From the NCBI RefSeq assembly GCF_932526225.1, contig NC_064038.1:6413822-6477821 (forward strand): a stretch of 64,000 bases of DNA, given 5' to 3'. The stretch is from Nematostella vectensis (lineage: Eukaryota; Cnidaria; Anthozoa; Actiniaria; Edwardsiidae). Below, in pieces: positions 22,401 through 38,367 of this stretch (positions are counted from its first letter, which is position 1; every line of letters begins with the position of its first letter). The notes under the pieces are model-generated. The model saw only the letters and a program-made list of their open reading frames with translations. It made no database searches and had not been told where the DNA came from. The position numbers and the translations under genes are program-made.

Positions 22401-25400
22401 CTTTCAACATCCTGCTAGTATCAGTAATACTAACAAAATGAACAACAATTCTACATCATCACTAGCTCTACTTACTATCACAACTGACACTATCAACAGC
22501 CACTACCAACAATGCTATCATAATTAACTTTAACATCACTACCGCTATTATCAACAGCATTAACAGCATCCCAATGTGTGTCATCAGCCCCATCACAATT
22601 ATCGTCACCTTCCTCATCACAAATGCATGTAGCAATGTCAAACTTACAGTGTATATAAGGGTGCAGCAGCGGTTCGCCACAAGTTGACTCATCCTCTCCT
22701 GCAAAACCCTATCAGCAACTGTTTTCCCAAGCTCAAGGAACTGATTCCACTACAAACATACATGAGATGCCCTTTAGAACAGAGTTATGGTTATACATGT
22801 AATGCAACACTTTAGGAAAACTCTGCAAAGCACTGCAATTGAACCCAGAACTAATCGATGAGGAAAAATGAGGAAACAAAGCTAGCACACTACCATACTA
22901 CTTACATTGTAGACATTCTCATGCTTTCCTTCCACCTCTCCAGTGTACTGCACCACAGCCTTTAGGTGGGGTAGCCGGTCCCATACCTATAGCAGAATAG
23001 GGTGTTTCCTTTTGTTAGTTGGTGTTACTCTAAAGAGCTTAAAACAGATCATATAGGGGATGTATTGGTATGGCGAAGGGTATTCAAATGGGTCACTATC
23101 ATTACAATAGTAGTGAACTCTAGTCATGGAACAAAAATGGTTTCCAATCAATCTACTTTGGGCAACGTGTCGTCCAATCAAAAAAGCACCAAATGTTATT
23201 CTGTTAGTTCTAATGAATGGAGCCAGAAAGCAGTTTAATAACTGGGAATCATTGATGAGAGTTTCAGAATACTGTGATTCACATAAAAGCAATAAAATAA
23301 TAGACTGGGTTTACCTATGATGTTTGTAGCACAAACAAATTACACACCTTCAGGATTTTGCTAAGTTGTGCTTTATTCTCCACAACAATAACGTTAGCAT
23401 TGCAGTTGTCAGCTACAAAGTGGCAGGCCTCAGGGGAATTTGTTGTGTAGATTCCTACAGCAAAACCCCTAGGTAGAAAACATGTAGAATGACCATCTTA
23501 TAAACAAGAAAAGTCAGTACAGGTAGGTCTTTTCGACAATAAACTGTCAAAAAATAAGTTAGATGGAAACAAGGCAGACAAAATGAATCACATGATGAAC
23601 AACCCTTTTCGACAATAATCTATCGGAATTATAATTCTGACAGAAATTAGACAGACAAAATCAACACACATTATGAACAACCAGACAGCAATAAATGAAC
23701 AGGCAAATAAATCCAGAGGAGTGGGATATTTCATATTAAAATAACTCATAATGTTACTATTCCTTTTATAAATATGGTTACTAGGGATTTATTATATTTT
23801 TGTCTGATTGAAAAATTGTTTAACAATGGCACTAAATGAACAACAGATACAGTCTTATAAGCAGGCTTATAACAAATAGATGAATGGAAGAAGTAACATG
23901 CAGAGCAAGAGGTGATAACAATGATCAGACGCGTTCCCAGGATTGGCTAAGGGGGTGGGGGGAGGGGGGTGCACAATTATAGGTATAATATGGAAAAAGC
24001 ATGGTATTTAAAGATTTCTAAATAAGAAATGACCCACTTTTGGGTACACACGCACTCCCCTGTGTAGGTGCCTGATGATCATGACAGAGGCAAGACCACT
24101 CACCCTGCGAATATCGCCCCAATTTCGGAAATGAACCATTCCGGTGAGTTGAACCCTATGATGCCGACTCCGTGGTATTGCTCCAGTCCAAGCTATGATA
24201 GACGCAATATCAATTAGCAAAATAGCACCAAAGAAGGGATTTTAATCCTGCCAAACTATTCACAAGGTCACAGAATAAAGTAGTGTGTTAATTCTACTAT
24301 GGTGTGAACCAGCAGGAATTAAGCCAGCACACTGATACAATAATATATGTGAAACATTCACTACTTAGGGAAATATTATTTGGAGTACTTTTCATAAATT
24401 GCTGTGAACATGGGAATGTCCCTGTTGATTTAGTTTTGTGATATTTTAAATAAAGGAGAACCTTACAAACTCATTTCCTATTAACCCAAAAATGGGTTCA
24501 ATTTCCCTTTCGAATATCCACCCCCCATCCAATGGAATTTGCTGATATTCAGAGTTAGGGTAATTTTTGTTATCACACTTTCTAAAGCACCAAATCCTTT
24601 ATCAACATTACAAGAAGACAGGGCACTTCAAGTATTTCTGGGAGTCTTGGGATTTTGGCCTAACCATGTTTACTGTGTTTAAGAATCAAACCTTGTGTTT
24701 TGTCAGCCATTTCTATATTTCACGAAGCAATAGATACACAACTTTGCATTTTGATTGAAAAAAGGAAATCATTTTTATCAAAACACTCATGAGTCATTCA
24801 ATCCCAAGGAGGTTGATCTAGGAAGGGTCTATTCTTAGCTTTTGGTAGTAGAAAGGTGAACCCTTGCCAACTTTTCTACTTCAAAATGCACGTGACGGAC
24901 ACAGGACAAAGAAGGCCATTTCAAAGCAAATGCTGAAATGAACGTTAATTGATGTTTTGAAGTGCTATATCGCAAATTTATAGTCTTCCGTGCAATAGGC
25001 CATTGGAAAACAAACCCTGCGGGGCTAAAACGACGTGACATCTTGGTAACTATTGTCAGATTGAATTTGGGACGACTTGCCAACAATAGAAAAAAATTTA
25101 AACATCCGATTTTACGTGAAGGCCACCACGGTACTTTTGTAAAGCATACAAAGAATGTCATTATTTTAGGTTTTTTAGAGTTTGAATACGTTGGTCTGAA
25201 AATACTTTAAAAGAACCGTTTAAATGTTGATACGAATTCCTGTAGAAATGACACGTAGCCATAACCAACCATGTGCTTCTAAGAATTGAATTGAAAATTG
25301 AAAAACAAAACAAAAAGACACAATAAAGTGATATCTAAAACTACATTGCCTTGATCACTGATCATCCAGGTTTAATTTAATGGTGAATCGCTCTGTTCAT

Positions 25401-26362
25401 TGTAGTCAAGATATGTGGATCGATGATTTGCTCACCGCGAAAAATATCGTATTGCTAATTTGAATGTGACTACATGCGATGGTGATTTACGAGACGAAAA
25501 AAAATCAATGACGCAATCTTACTCAAACAACACCAAGTTGGATTTAGAAAGCCGCATTTAATCAGCAAACTATTCAGTATCTACAAAACGTAAACAGACC
25601 TAATCTCAAAATGAAGTTTTTCCGCCTTTATCAAAACTGACAAGTTGGTGTTAAGCGAAATTTAGATACACTATTAGAAGAGAAATCGACGCACAAGAAT
25701 GCAGTGAAGTCGACCATTGCGACCCCATTCCCGCTACCACAACACACTCGAGTATATTTCCAAAATACAGTATTTAATCTACAATACAGTAAAAAGCAAA
25801 TGACATAGCAATAACGATCATTGATCAAGAGTTCTTAAAGGAATCGAGGCAAACTTACCTCGATGAAGCTTTTGGCAGCGATACGAACTTCTTCGTAATA
25901 CTCGCTATAAGTCCAATGCTGCCATTGATCGTTTCGCTTTACTCCCATCGCAATTCTATTCGGAGACCGTTTTACAGTTCTCTCTAGCAGATCAACTACG
26001 GTCATAGGTTCCCCTTTCGTTGCATCACTCTCTCCCATTCTGATTTTAACTGCGCCATCGGCTTCCGTGGTCCAAAAGTCGTTAGCCGGAGCAAGGTTCT
26101 TGGCAGTTTTTTCTTGCGTATTTTTCATCGATAAGGTAGTCCTATTAGTTTGTCCAGCACTCTTGTCGATCTCCGCGTGTCCATTAATTCCGTTCTGACC
26201 ATTTTCTCCTGTATGAGGAAGATCATTCGAGTTTAGGTGTCCATTTTGGTGTTTGTTGTTATCGGCAGGCTTCTCTGCCATAGTAATTTGAGTGAGGCTA
26301 ACTCCACTCTTCGGGTTGCCGGTGGTTTCGTCAAGAGGAGTTATTCCTAAGAGCTGAGCCAT
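13418..26362 (-). CDS. ACSBG: Long-chain acyl-CoA synthetase, bubblegum type (ACSBG)
   Basis: Activates long and very long fatty acids to acyl-CoA using ATP, at cytosolic or ER membranes. Eighteen minus-strand exons join in phase to 733 residues: 26362-25859, 24192-24104, 23468-23348, 22986-22906, 22749-22648, 22252-22205, 22089-21991, 21629-21561, 20716-20658, 20071-19949, 19699-19651, 19555-19310, 16992-16876, 16525-16492, 15861-15722, 15127-14936, 13936-13882 and 13491-13418. The ANL-superfamily motifs are intact: P-loop [11 protein letters not shown] (298-308), ELYGMSE (485-491), GWLHSGD (557-563), [15 protein letters not shown] from 577, and a C-terminal VQKW...IHGGELGPT tail as in animal ACSBG1/2. 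The first about 90 residues are polar and unique. Introns 9 and 12 carry a SINE and a minisatellite. Confidence 0.95.
14331..14854. repeat. 524-bp MITE in ACSBG intron 16
   Basis: GACCCTATAAAGCTA at 14331-14345 is perfectly inverted at 14840-14854, and similarity between the ends continues through ACTTGAGTGGGC. A diverged relative lies at 7045-7390. Relative to that copy, this one contains a block at about 14525-14615 made of repeated CGTTCACGATTT-like words. Confidence 0.75.
17065..17374. repeat. Two-copy tandem duplication, 150-bp period
   Basis: The first copy begins at 17065 and the second at 17215 with TACTGTTCCTAATACCCAGT. The second copy holds about 15 extra bases containing TGTACCTCCCCATCGCCAC. 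That is one near-match to the unit of the adjacent 25-bp minisatellite, so the sequence next to the array has itself been duplicated. Confidence 0.8.
17520..19312. repeat. 25-bp minisatellite in ACSBG intron 12
   Basis: About 72 head-to-tail copies of a 25-base unit, TGTACCTCCCCATTCCCACA plus CTCCC, with a few variable positions (C/T in CTCCC or CCCCC, CCC or CTC). On the gene's strand each unit reads GGGAATGGGGAG|GTACAGG. It therefore repeats the end of exon 12 and its splice donor (CAATGGGGAG|GTATGG at 19310). No unit contains a stop codon in any frame on either strand, which creates long spurious ORFs. The array begins at the first intron base after exon 12 and runs toward exon 13. Confidence 0.95.
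20150..20376 (-). mobile_element. tRNA-derived SINE in ACSBG intron 9
   Basis: On the minus strand the element begins GGGGGCCTGGGTGGCGCAGT. It has an A box TGGCGCAGTTGG (20365-20354) and a B box GGTTCGATTCC (20309-20299) spaced as in a tRNA gene, which suggests RNA polymerase III transcription. The acceptor and anticodon stems do not fold as a working tRNA, and an unrelated body of about 140 bases follows, so this is a SINE and not a tRNA. The 3' boundary near 20150 is approximate. It has the same orientation as the host gene. Confidence 0.75.
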
Positions 26363-27982
26363 AACAGTGCTTTAACGCTAGGTCAATGCCTGGTGATTTC
26401 GCAGTATCAAATCGCTTCCTGCCCCGACAAGAAACGAAACTCTAAACCGCGAGACCTGCTCCAAAGAAAACGTGGTCGTCAATGGTTCACGCAAGAATGA
26501 GTTTCAAACGTACTTTGGTCAGAGGATTCGTGTTGCGGCGATTGAATATTAACCTAAGTCACGATTAAGCAAAAACACGAAAACTGAGACTACTTTCGCT
26601 ATAGTCTCATCGATTATTTGACAAAAGACGTTATTTTGCTAGCAGGCCCAGGGAAAATCGTATGAATGATTCAAGATTTGTTGACAAAATCGCGATGTCG
26701 ATAAATGGAGGGCGTCTCGTGGGAAGGGGAGTCGTCAGCCAATTAGATTCAAGATCCTACAACACGTGACAACGCAGCTGTAAATTTGCGTATATCGTGG
26801 CGGGAAATCTATTGAAGGATATTGACAAATTTTTGATACAGATTTATTTCGTTATGTGACATCTTTTAGATTAAAAAGGAAGTAAAAAGTAATGGAACTC
26901 GCCATCATTGCAAGAAAATACTTTATGTTTTAACTAGGCATAGTCCCGTGTACAGTACATAAGCAATGACACAAAAATAAAATAAAACCAAATAGATATT
27001 TGCGCATAAACCCTTTTTGGCGACAATGCAGCTATATCAATGATAATAGAATTCCGATTGTTTACACGACAAGACATGCCATGTCGCGAGTCAATACTCT
27101 TAAAACAACATGTTATTATTTATAGGCAATCTAAATATCATGGTTGATTGCGGAACAATGTCAAGAATTTAGGGCATTTTTTCGAAGCTTGTAATAGGTA
27201 CAATGCTACTTAAAGCCTAGCTTGATCATATCAGTACCGATATGGGCTGTTTTGGCCATGGGGCTAGCTCGCTTACCTCGGTGACTGACAGAAATAGAGT
27301 GTTCTTCAGAAGGGTCAACTTTGCTTCCACTCGCCATCCTCATATGAGCGTAATACCTCTAAACTAAAGGTTAAAATTTTTGTACAAGAAAAATCAAGAT
27401 TTACGATTTTGGAAATGTCCGGCCCAAGCAGCGAGAAGTGTCAAGAAAGGATGTCTGCGCCAACTGTCGCTAGAATCATGACTGATAATTAACGAGCTTT
27501 TTACAGTTACTTATAATCGGTTTTGTGCCCTCTCTTGGGTAGTTCATGCTCTGTTGAGCAGTCTTTGTGACGTACACGTCGAAAGCATCAATTTCAAATT
27601 AGTTTAGAGACACGGAAAACAAATATAGGACGCCTTCTAAACAGCATTTTGTAGGTTAAAGGAATTCCTTTCGTTAGAAGTGTCATTAACCTCTTGTTTA
27701 TGGAACAAGCCAATCAATTTGGAATTCGTTGAAATGGTAATTGATGTTTGTGGTTATTGCTTTTGAAAAAAGAAGTTTTGACGTCATTGAAATCATTAAA
27801 AAGTAATATAAAGATTGTTATGGGATTCAATTCGCAGCTCCTGCTAGCAAGCGCAACACAATGTTTACAGGGCTAACGAAAACACCGGAGGAACTGGAGG
27901 AATTGTGGGTGTCTCGAGGGGGGAGTACCTAGGTTTGACATCGAGTAAGTACCAACAGTTTAAAAAATCGTGTTCACAAGTG
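26363..27982. other. Intergenic region upstream of ACSBG
   Basis: Contains the ACSBG promoter by position. I see no TATA motif at a convincing distance and no ORF with recognisable motifs. The region ends at the 32-bp minisatellite. Confidence 0.6.
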
Positions 27983-29550
27983 TGAACCGGGTAAACCTAA
28001 GCGCAACACAATAGGGAACTGGGTGAACATAAGCGCAACACAAGAGTGAACCGGGTGAACACTAGCGCAACACAAGTGTGAACCGGGTGAACACACGCGC
28101 AACACAAGAGTGAATTGGGTGAACACAAGCGCAAAACAAGAGTTAACCGGGTGAACACAAGCGCAACACAAGTGTGAACCGGGTGAACACAAGCGCAACA
28201 CAAGAGCGAACTGGGTAAACACAAGCGCAACACAAGAGTTAACCGGGTGAACACAAGCGCAACACAAGAGTGAACCGGGTGAACACAAGCGCAACACAAT
28301 AGTGAACTGGGTGAACACAAGCGCAACACAAGAGTGAACTGGGTGAACACAAGCGCAACACAATAGTGAACCGGGTAAACACTAGCGCAGCACAAGTGTG
28401 AACCGGGTGAACACACGCGCAACAAACGAGTGAGCTGGGTGAACACAAGCGCAACACAAGAGCGAACTGGGTAAACACAAGCGCAACACAAGAGTGAATC
28501 GGGTGAACACAAGCGCAACACAAGAACGAACCGGGTGAACACAAGCGCAACACAAGAGTGAACTGGGTGAACACAAGCGCAACACAAGAGTGAACCGGGT
28601 GAACACTAGCGCAACACAAGAGTGAACTAGGTGAACACAAGCGCAACACAAGAGTGAATTGGGTGAACAACACAAGTGTGAACCGGGTGAACACAAGCGC
28701 AACACAAGTGTGAACCGGGTGAACACAAGCGCAACACAATAATGAACCGGGTGAACACAAGCGCAACACAAGAGTGAATTGGGTGAACACAAGCACAACA
28801 CAAGTGTGAACCGGGTGAACACAAGCGCAACACAAGTGTGAACCGGGTGAACACAAGCGCAACACAATAGTGAACTGGGTGAACACAAGCGCAACTCAAG
28901 TGTGAACCAGGTGAACACAAGCGCAACTCAAGTGTGAAAAGGGTGAACACAAGCGCAACACAATAGCGAACCGGCTGAACACAAGCGCAACACAATAGCG
29001 AACCGGCTGAACACAAGCGCAACACAATAGTGAACCGGGTGAACACAAGCGCAACACAAGAGTGAACAGGGTGAACACAAGCGCAACACAAGAGTGAAGA
29101 GGGTGAACACAAGCGCAACACAATAGCGAACCGGCTGAACACAAGCGCAACACAATAGCGAACCGGGTGAACACAAGCGCAACACAATAGCGAACCGGCT
29201 GAACACAAGCGCAACACAAGTGTGAACAGGGTGAACACAAGCGCAACACAATAGTGAACCGGGTGAACACAAGAGTTAACTGGGTGAACACAAGCGCAAC
29301 ACAATAGTGAACCGGGTGAACACAAGCGCAACACAAGAGTGAACCGGGTGAACACGGGCGTAACACAAGAGTGAACTCGGTGAACGCAAGCGCAACACAA
29401 GAGTGAACACAAGCGCAACACAAGAGTGAACTGGGTGAACGCAAGCGCAACACAAGAGTGAACTGGGTGAACGCAAGCGTAACACAAGAGTGAACTGTGT
29501 GAACACAAGCGCAACACAAGAGTTAACCGGGAGAATACAAGTGCAACACA
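27983..29550. repeat. 32-bp intergenic minisatellite
   Basis: About 49 tandem copies of a 32-base unit built from GTGAACACAAGCGCAACACA followed by AGAGTGAACCGG. Variants cluster at a few positions (AGAG/ATAG/AGTG, ACCGG/ACTGG), and a few units are shortened (near 28666 and 29268). The unit has no stop codon in any frame on the minus strand, so long artificial ORFs appear. It lies between the ACSBG 5' end and the REEP5 3' end. Confidence 0.95.
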
Positions 29551-30649
29551 AAGTTTAAACCAAACAAAAAGAGAAATAGCGATCAGTGGTACCGAAACCA
29601 AATGGAGGCAAGCAACAACGACCAATGTAAACAGCATTTATTTGAAGAATGCCACAAAGTACAATACTTGTTGGTCTAGAAAGGGTTTTGATATATATTA
29701 CAAACTCTTGAAAAATATATACCACGTGTAACAGCGAAAAGCGGAGTTACCAAACATATTCAAAAATACTTTTACTGTACGTCCACATATTAAGTGTTGT
29801 TTATATTGTTAAATGTACTGATACAAACACAAACCTTATCTAGTGAATCTCAAAACACTTGGTTTTGTGCATTACCAAATTATAGACAATGAAGCAAACT
29901 CTACAATCTTATATTAATAGTATAAACAATTGCACTATCAAGTGATTACAAAAACTACAACTTAAAAATGCCCACGATTATTACAAGATGTGCCAAATAG
30001 TTTGAGAATAGAGTATACAGTTTGTTGGTCAAGAAAATGCACAATCTATTCAAACGTTCCTCACAGAATGTTGGATTTCTCAAAGTCAAGTTGGATAATA
30101 AGAAAGTGGAATATTAGGAAATTGTATAAAGGTAAAAAGTTCGCTTTCGGAAACTTATAGGCATGGGATACAAACATTACCCTGGTTCCAAAGCATTTAA
30201 TGTCATCTAATTAGTGACTGGATGAATATATATCTCTAGCAGTGGTAACAATAACAATGTTATGAAACAACAGTTATAACCTTAAGATTTACGCAGGACA
30301 ACGACAGCCCACATGCAATATTTTTTCACACGCTAAAGGAAAATTGTGGTAGCGCATACTGAAATCTTGAGTGTGCGCTGTCTTCATCCCAACACCGTTG
30401 TAAACCTGAAGGACCCTATTATGTGAAGTTTGTAGCAATAGGCAATTCTGGTGTACCCACAAAGACCCATCACTTGGGACTAGGGGAGTTGAGGTGTCAA
30501 ATGTTCCAGTTCCATTCTAGTAATATGACAAGTATCTCATCTGCTGCTATAAATTACCAATGAAAAACGGTTCCATTATTTCGTGCTGTTCATGATTGAT
30601 GAAAAAGGACAAAGGAGGCATCTTAACCCTTATTTTGTAGAAGATCATC
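29551..30649. other. Intergenic DNA and likely REEP5 3' UTR
   Basis: AT-rich sequence downstream of the REEP5 stop codon. A TTTATT near 29637 gives AATAAA on the minus strand, which would imply a 3' UTR of about 1 kb. At 30181 a CCCTGGTTCCA stretch resembles the end of the hairpin element at 47579-47668. There is no coding signal. Confidence 0.5.
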
Positions 30650-35609
<4,960 letters not shown>

Positions 35610-36660
35610 TTTCCTACTTTTAAGTTGAAAATTTTATATGCAGCAAAAGTGAAAGGTTCCGTTTTGCGTTGGTAGCGAAGCCTAGCCTGGTTTAAAATTA
35701 CCCTTTCAGATCAGGATGACCTACCAATCAGAATGCGCCGTGACAAGTTGATGTCACGTGACTAAATACTTGTATCTGTTGCTCACGTGAATAACTTGTT
35801 TTCTTTTTTTTTGTACGTTTCAAATGCAAATAACATAGAACAATTTATTTTTTATTTAAATGCATTTGCATTTGGAAGGGCACATGAAAAGAATAGCGTC
35901 TACACTAGGCCTAGCTCTCCTAGTTTGGCAGACTGGGGGGGATGTTTACACATCAGTCAATCTTGTTTTAAAAACTGTCCTTTTTCTAACTCGCTCGTCA
36001 TTTCCTTATTAGGCAATACATACCATATTTGGGAGTGCGCCTCAATCGTTTCTTCGCTTTTTCGTCGCTCTAGAACTTTGTAAGTCGTTTTTGTATCTGT
36101 TGCTCACGTAAACTTCCAGGAATTCGTGTTTACTAGGATTTTGGGCGCAGCATTTTAGATATTCACAGGTCTCCCGCTCGCTCGCCCCAGGTCCTTTAAG
36201 ACCATTTTGAAAAACGACAGCCATTGATTGATATGCGCAAAATCACCTTCAGAAAACATACTCGTCTGATTAAATGAACAAGGAAGGTTGATGACCAAAA
36301 GGGTACTTCAAAATGATTCTTGTTTTAAACAACGATCACCCATTGTCTCTTGAGATGCAATCTTTCCATGCGAAAAATGAATAATCAAAGTACTTAAGGG
36401 GTTGCAAGCTAGCAAGTTAATTAAGCTTGCTCGATATCTAAAACACTGTCACAAAAGCCAGTTGTCAACAAGAAGCCTTTTAATCCAACAGCTTTTCATC
36501 ACCAATGGTATTTCCTGTTACGTCATCTGCCATTTCACGGCTGGTCACCTGCATGTCACAAGTCCACGGGGTCAAATCTGTAACTGGTGCGGTAACCGCA
36601 GAACAACCACCGCAAAATCTATCACCTACATGTAAACAACGCCAACTATAGCTTCCTTCC
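35610..36660. other. Intergenic region between divergent genes
   Basis: About 1.05 kb separating the REEP5 distal first exon (minus) and the PLC-X-like gene (plus), presumably holding both promoters. No obvious TATA box and no repeats of note were recognised. Confidence 0.5.
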
Positions 36661-38367
36661 ATGACAAACATGTCGTGGATATGGCCTATTGCAGCGTTAT
36701 CCGTTATCGCAGCGACTTTTAGCGCGCCGATCGGGAATAACACCAAGATAATCAAGATTTTCCCGGAAGAGGTACAGGAACATTGGGCGTTCTTCGCGAA
36801 CTCGAGGCCGGGTAAGAACCCGCTGAAATCGCTCTTGCATGACCCGGAGGCGCTATACGCCGTGTGCAGAGCGGCAGAGTTTGCCGCGAATTCATATAGA
36901 GGCACACACGGTCAAAGATTTCGCCTGCGGAATATCTTAAATCTAAGTCAAGATTCGGGACAATGGGATTACAAAGTCCAATTGTTGCTGCAGAACACAA
37001 AATCCCAAAGCCTCCAGGATGAGGATTTTCTTATCGGAATTAGGAAACTAAGCAAGCGGGTTTACGAAGCTGAGGTTGGATTTACTAGACCAAAACGAGA
37101 CGGGGACTTGGAAAAGGGAGCTAATAAGAATACAAGTTGTGATTTTCTGAGCTCGCTTGCGAACTGCACGGCTTGCGGGTATAAGGGAATTTGCAGGAAA
37201 GGGTCTGCGCGCGTAAAACCATGGCTTGCATTCGCGCTCAAAACTCAACGCGAGCTACAATCGAACGCCTCCTTCGAGAAATACCAAATGCTAGCGGCGC
37301 ACAACGCGTTCAACGATCGTTCGGACGGCTACGGCGAGATGGACGACTGCCGCTGGCCTCCCCCCTACCATGGCGTCTGTATCGACTTCGCAAACCAGGA
37401 GTTCAGCTTTACGGATTTGTTAGACATGGGGGTTCGCGCACTCGAGATCGACCCCTGGTGGTGCTTTGGTAAGATCAGAATGAGCCACGCCCACGATCAT
37501 GCCTATCTGGGGTGCAGCCCTTGGGATCGGGAATTCCACTATGGGATACAGGAAATCGCGGAATGGATAAAGAGGAATCCAAAAGAGGTTGTTCGGATTT
37601 ATTTGGAGGACAGTGGAAGTCATACTAAGGGTCACGATGACCTTATTAATGGTCCAATAAAGGATTACCTAGGAGACAAAGTCCTCACCCCAAATGATAC
37701 ACTGGTCTACTTCAATGGGCGTTGGCCTACTGTCTCTGAGATGCGTAAGCTAGGTAAAACAGTTGTTGTAGCAACTGGGAACTTATATAATCATAAGGGT
37801 ATGTATATTCACAAGTCATATTGGCAGGAAATGACTTATAATAAGTTTCTCTCACAAGCTAATTGTTCTGCAATGGGGAACAATTCCATTCCCATCAGAG
37901 TCTATAGTGACAGCACTAAGTATGGACCGTTCTGGAATGGACCGTGGAAAACAGGGACCATTTTGAACTACATGGACTTCCTTAAATGTGGGGTAACATA
38001 CCCTGCCGCTGACCAGGTGAATCCTCACCTCCTGGCAACAGCTGTCTTCACCTGGGCTGAGGGGGAACCTAGCACAAAGCTTCAGACAGATACATGTGTT
38101 CTCCTTTGTGGTGGGGATAAGCGATGGCATGTTGCAGATTGCTCAGAAAAGCATCATTTTGCATGCATGTCTAGTCATGATGTATTCAAGTGGCTTATAA
38201 GTGCCGTGTCCGGGCCATATAATGAGCCTATTTGTCCAGATGGCTACCAGTTTGGCCTGCCACAAACTGCAAGGCATAGTGTGATTCTGCAAGAGGCGTT
38301 GGGAGACAATGATGTTTGGATAAACCTGACACCATTCATCCCACTTTTGCAGGACATTAGTCAGTAA
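36661..38367 (+). CDS. Secreted PLC-X-like phosphodiesterase, intronless
   Basis: A 568-residue single-exon protein with an N-terminal hydrophobic segment (about residues 5-22), predicted to be secreted. The 200-400 region resembles the PI-PLC X / PLC-like phosphodiesterase TIM barrel: MLAAHNAFNDR (H214, candidate first catalytic His), LLDMGVRALEIDPWW (254-267), then MSHAHDH (274-280, candidate second His), and TVVVATGNLY later in the barrel. Residues 1-200 carry a cysteine pair cluster (C160, C169, C172, C178). At 464-502, TWAEGEPS...C...W...C...FAC resembles the end of a C-type lectin fold. Many N-glycosylation sequons are present. Substrate and catalytic competence cannot be told from sequence; the enzyme may act on PI or GPI, or be inactive. 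The lack of introns contrasts with neighbouring genes. Confidence 0.7.
   Translation: MTNMSWIWPIAALSVIAATFSAPIGNNTKIIKIFPEEVQEHWAFFANSRPGKNPLKSLLHDPEALYAVCRAAEFAANSYRGTHGQRFRLRNILNLSQDSGQWDYKVQLLLQNTKSQSLQDEDFLIGIRKLSKRVYEAEVGFTRPKRDGDLEKGANKNTSCDFLSSLANCTACGYKGICRKGSARVKPWLAFALKTQRELQSNASFEKYQMLAAHNAFNDRSDGYGEMDDCRWPPPYHGVCIDFANQEFSFTDLLDMGVRALEIDPWWCFGKIRMSHAHDHAYLGCSPWDREFHYGIQEIAEWIKRNPKEVVRIYLEDSGSHTKGHDDLINGPIKDYLGDKVLTPNDTLVYFNGRWPTVSEMRKLGKTVVVATGNLYNHKGMYIHKSYWQEMTYNKFLSQANCSAMGNNSIPIRVYSDSTKYGPFWNGPWKTGTILNYMDFLKCGVTYPAADQVNPHLLATAVFTWAEGEPSTKLQTDTCVLLCGGDKRWHVADCSEKHHFACMSSHDVFKWLISAVSGPYNEPICPDGYQFGLPQTARHSVILQEALGDNDVWINLTPFIPLLQDISQ

Noticed and set aside
24835-25210. ORFs of 82-108 codons in ACSBG intron 1
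   Set aside because: They overlap on both strands with no recognisable motif. They are probably part of an unclassified repeat.
27974-29637. Several 100-336 codon ORFs with CCACVHPVHSCVALVF-like repeats
   Set aside because: Produced by the 32-bp tandem array in three frames. There is no start context, splice structure or non-repeat sequence to support a gene.
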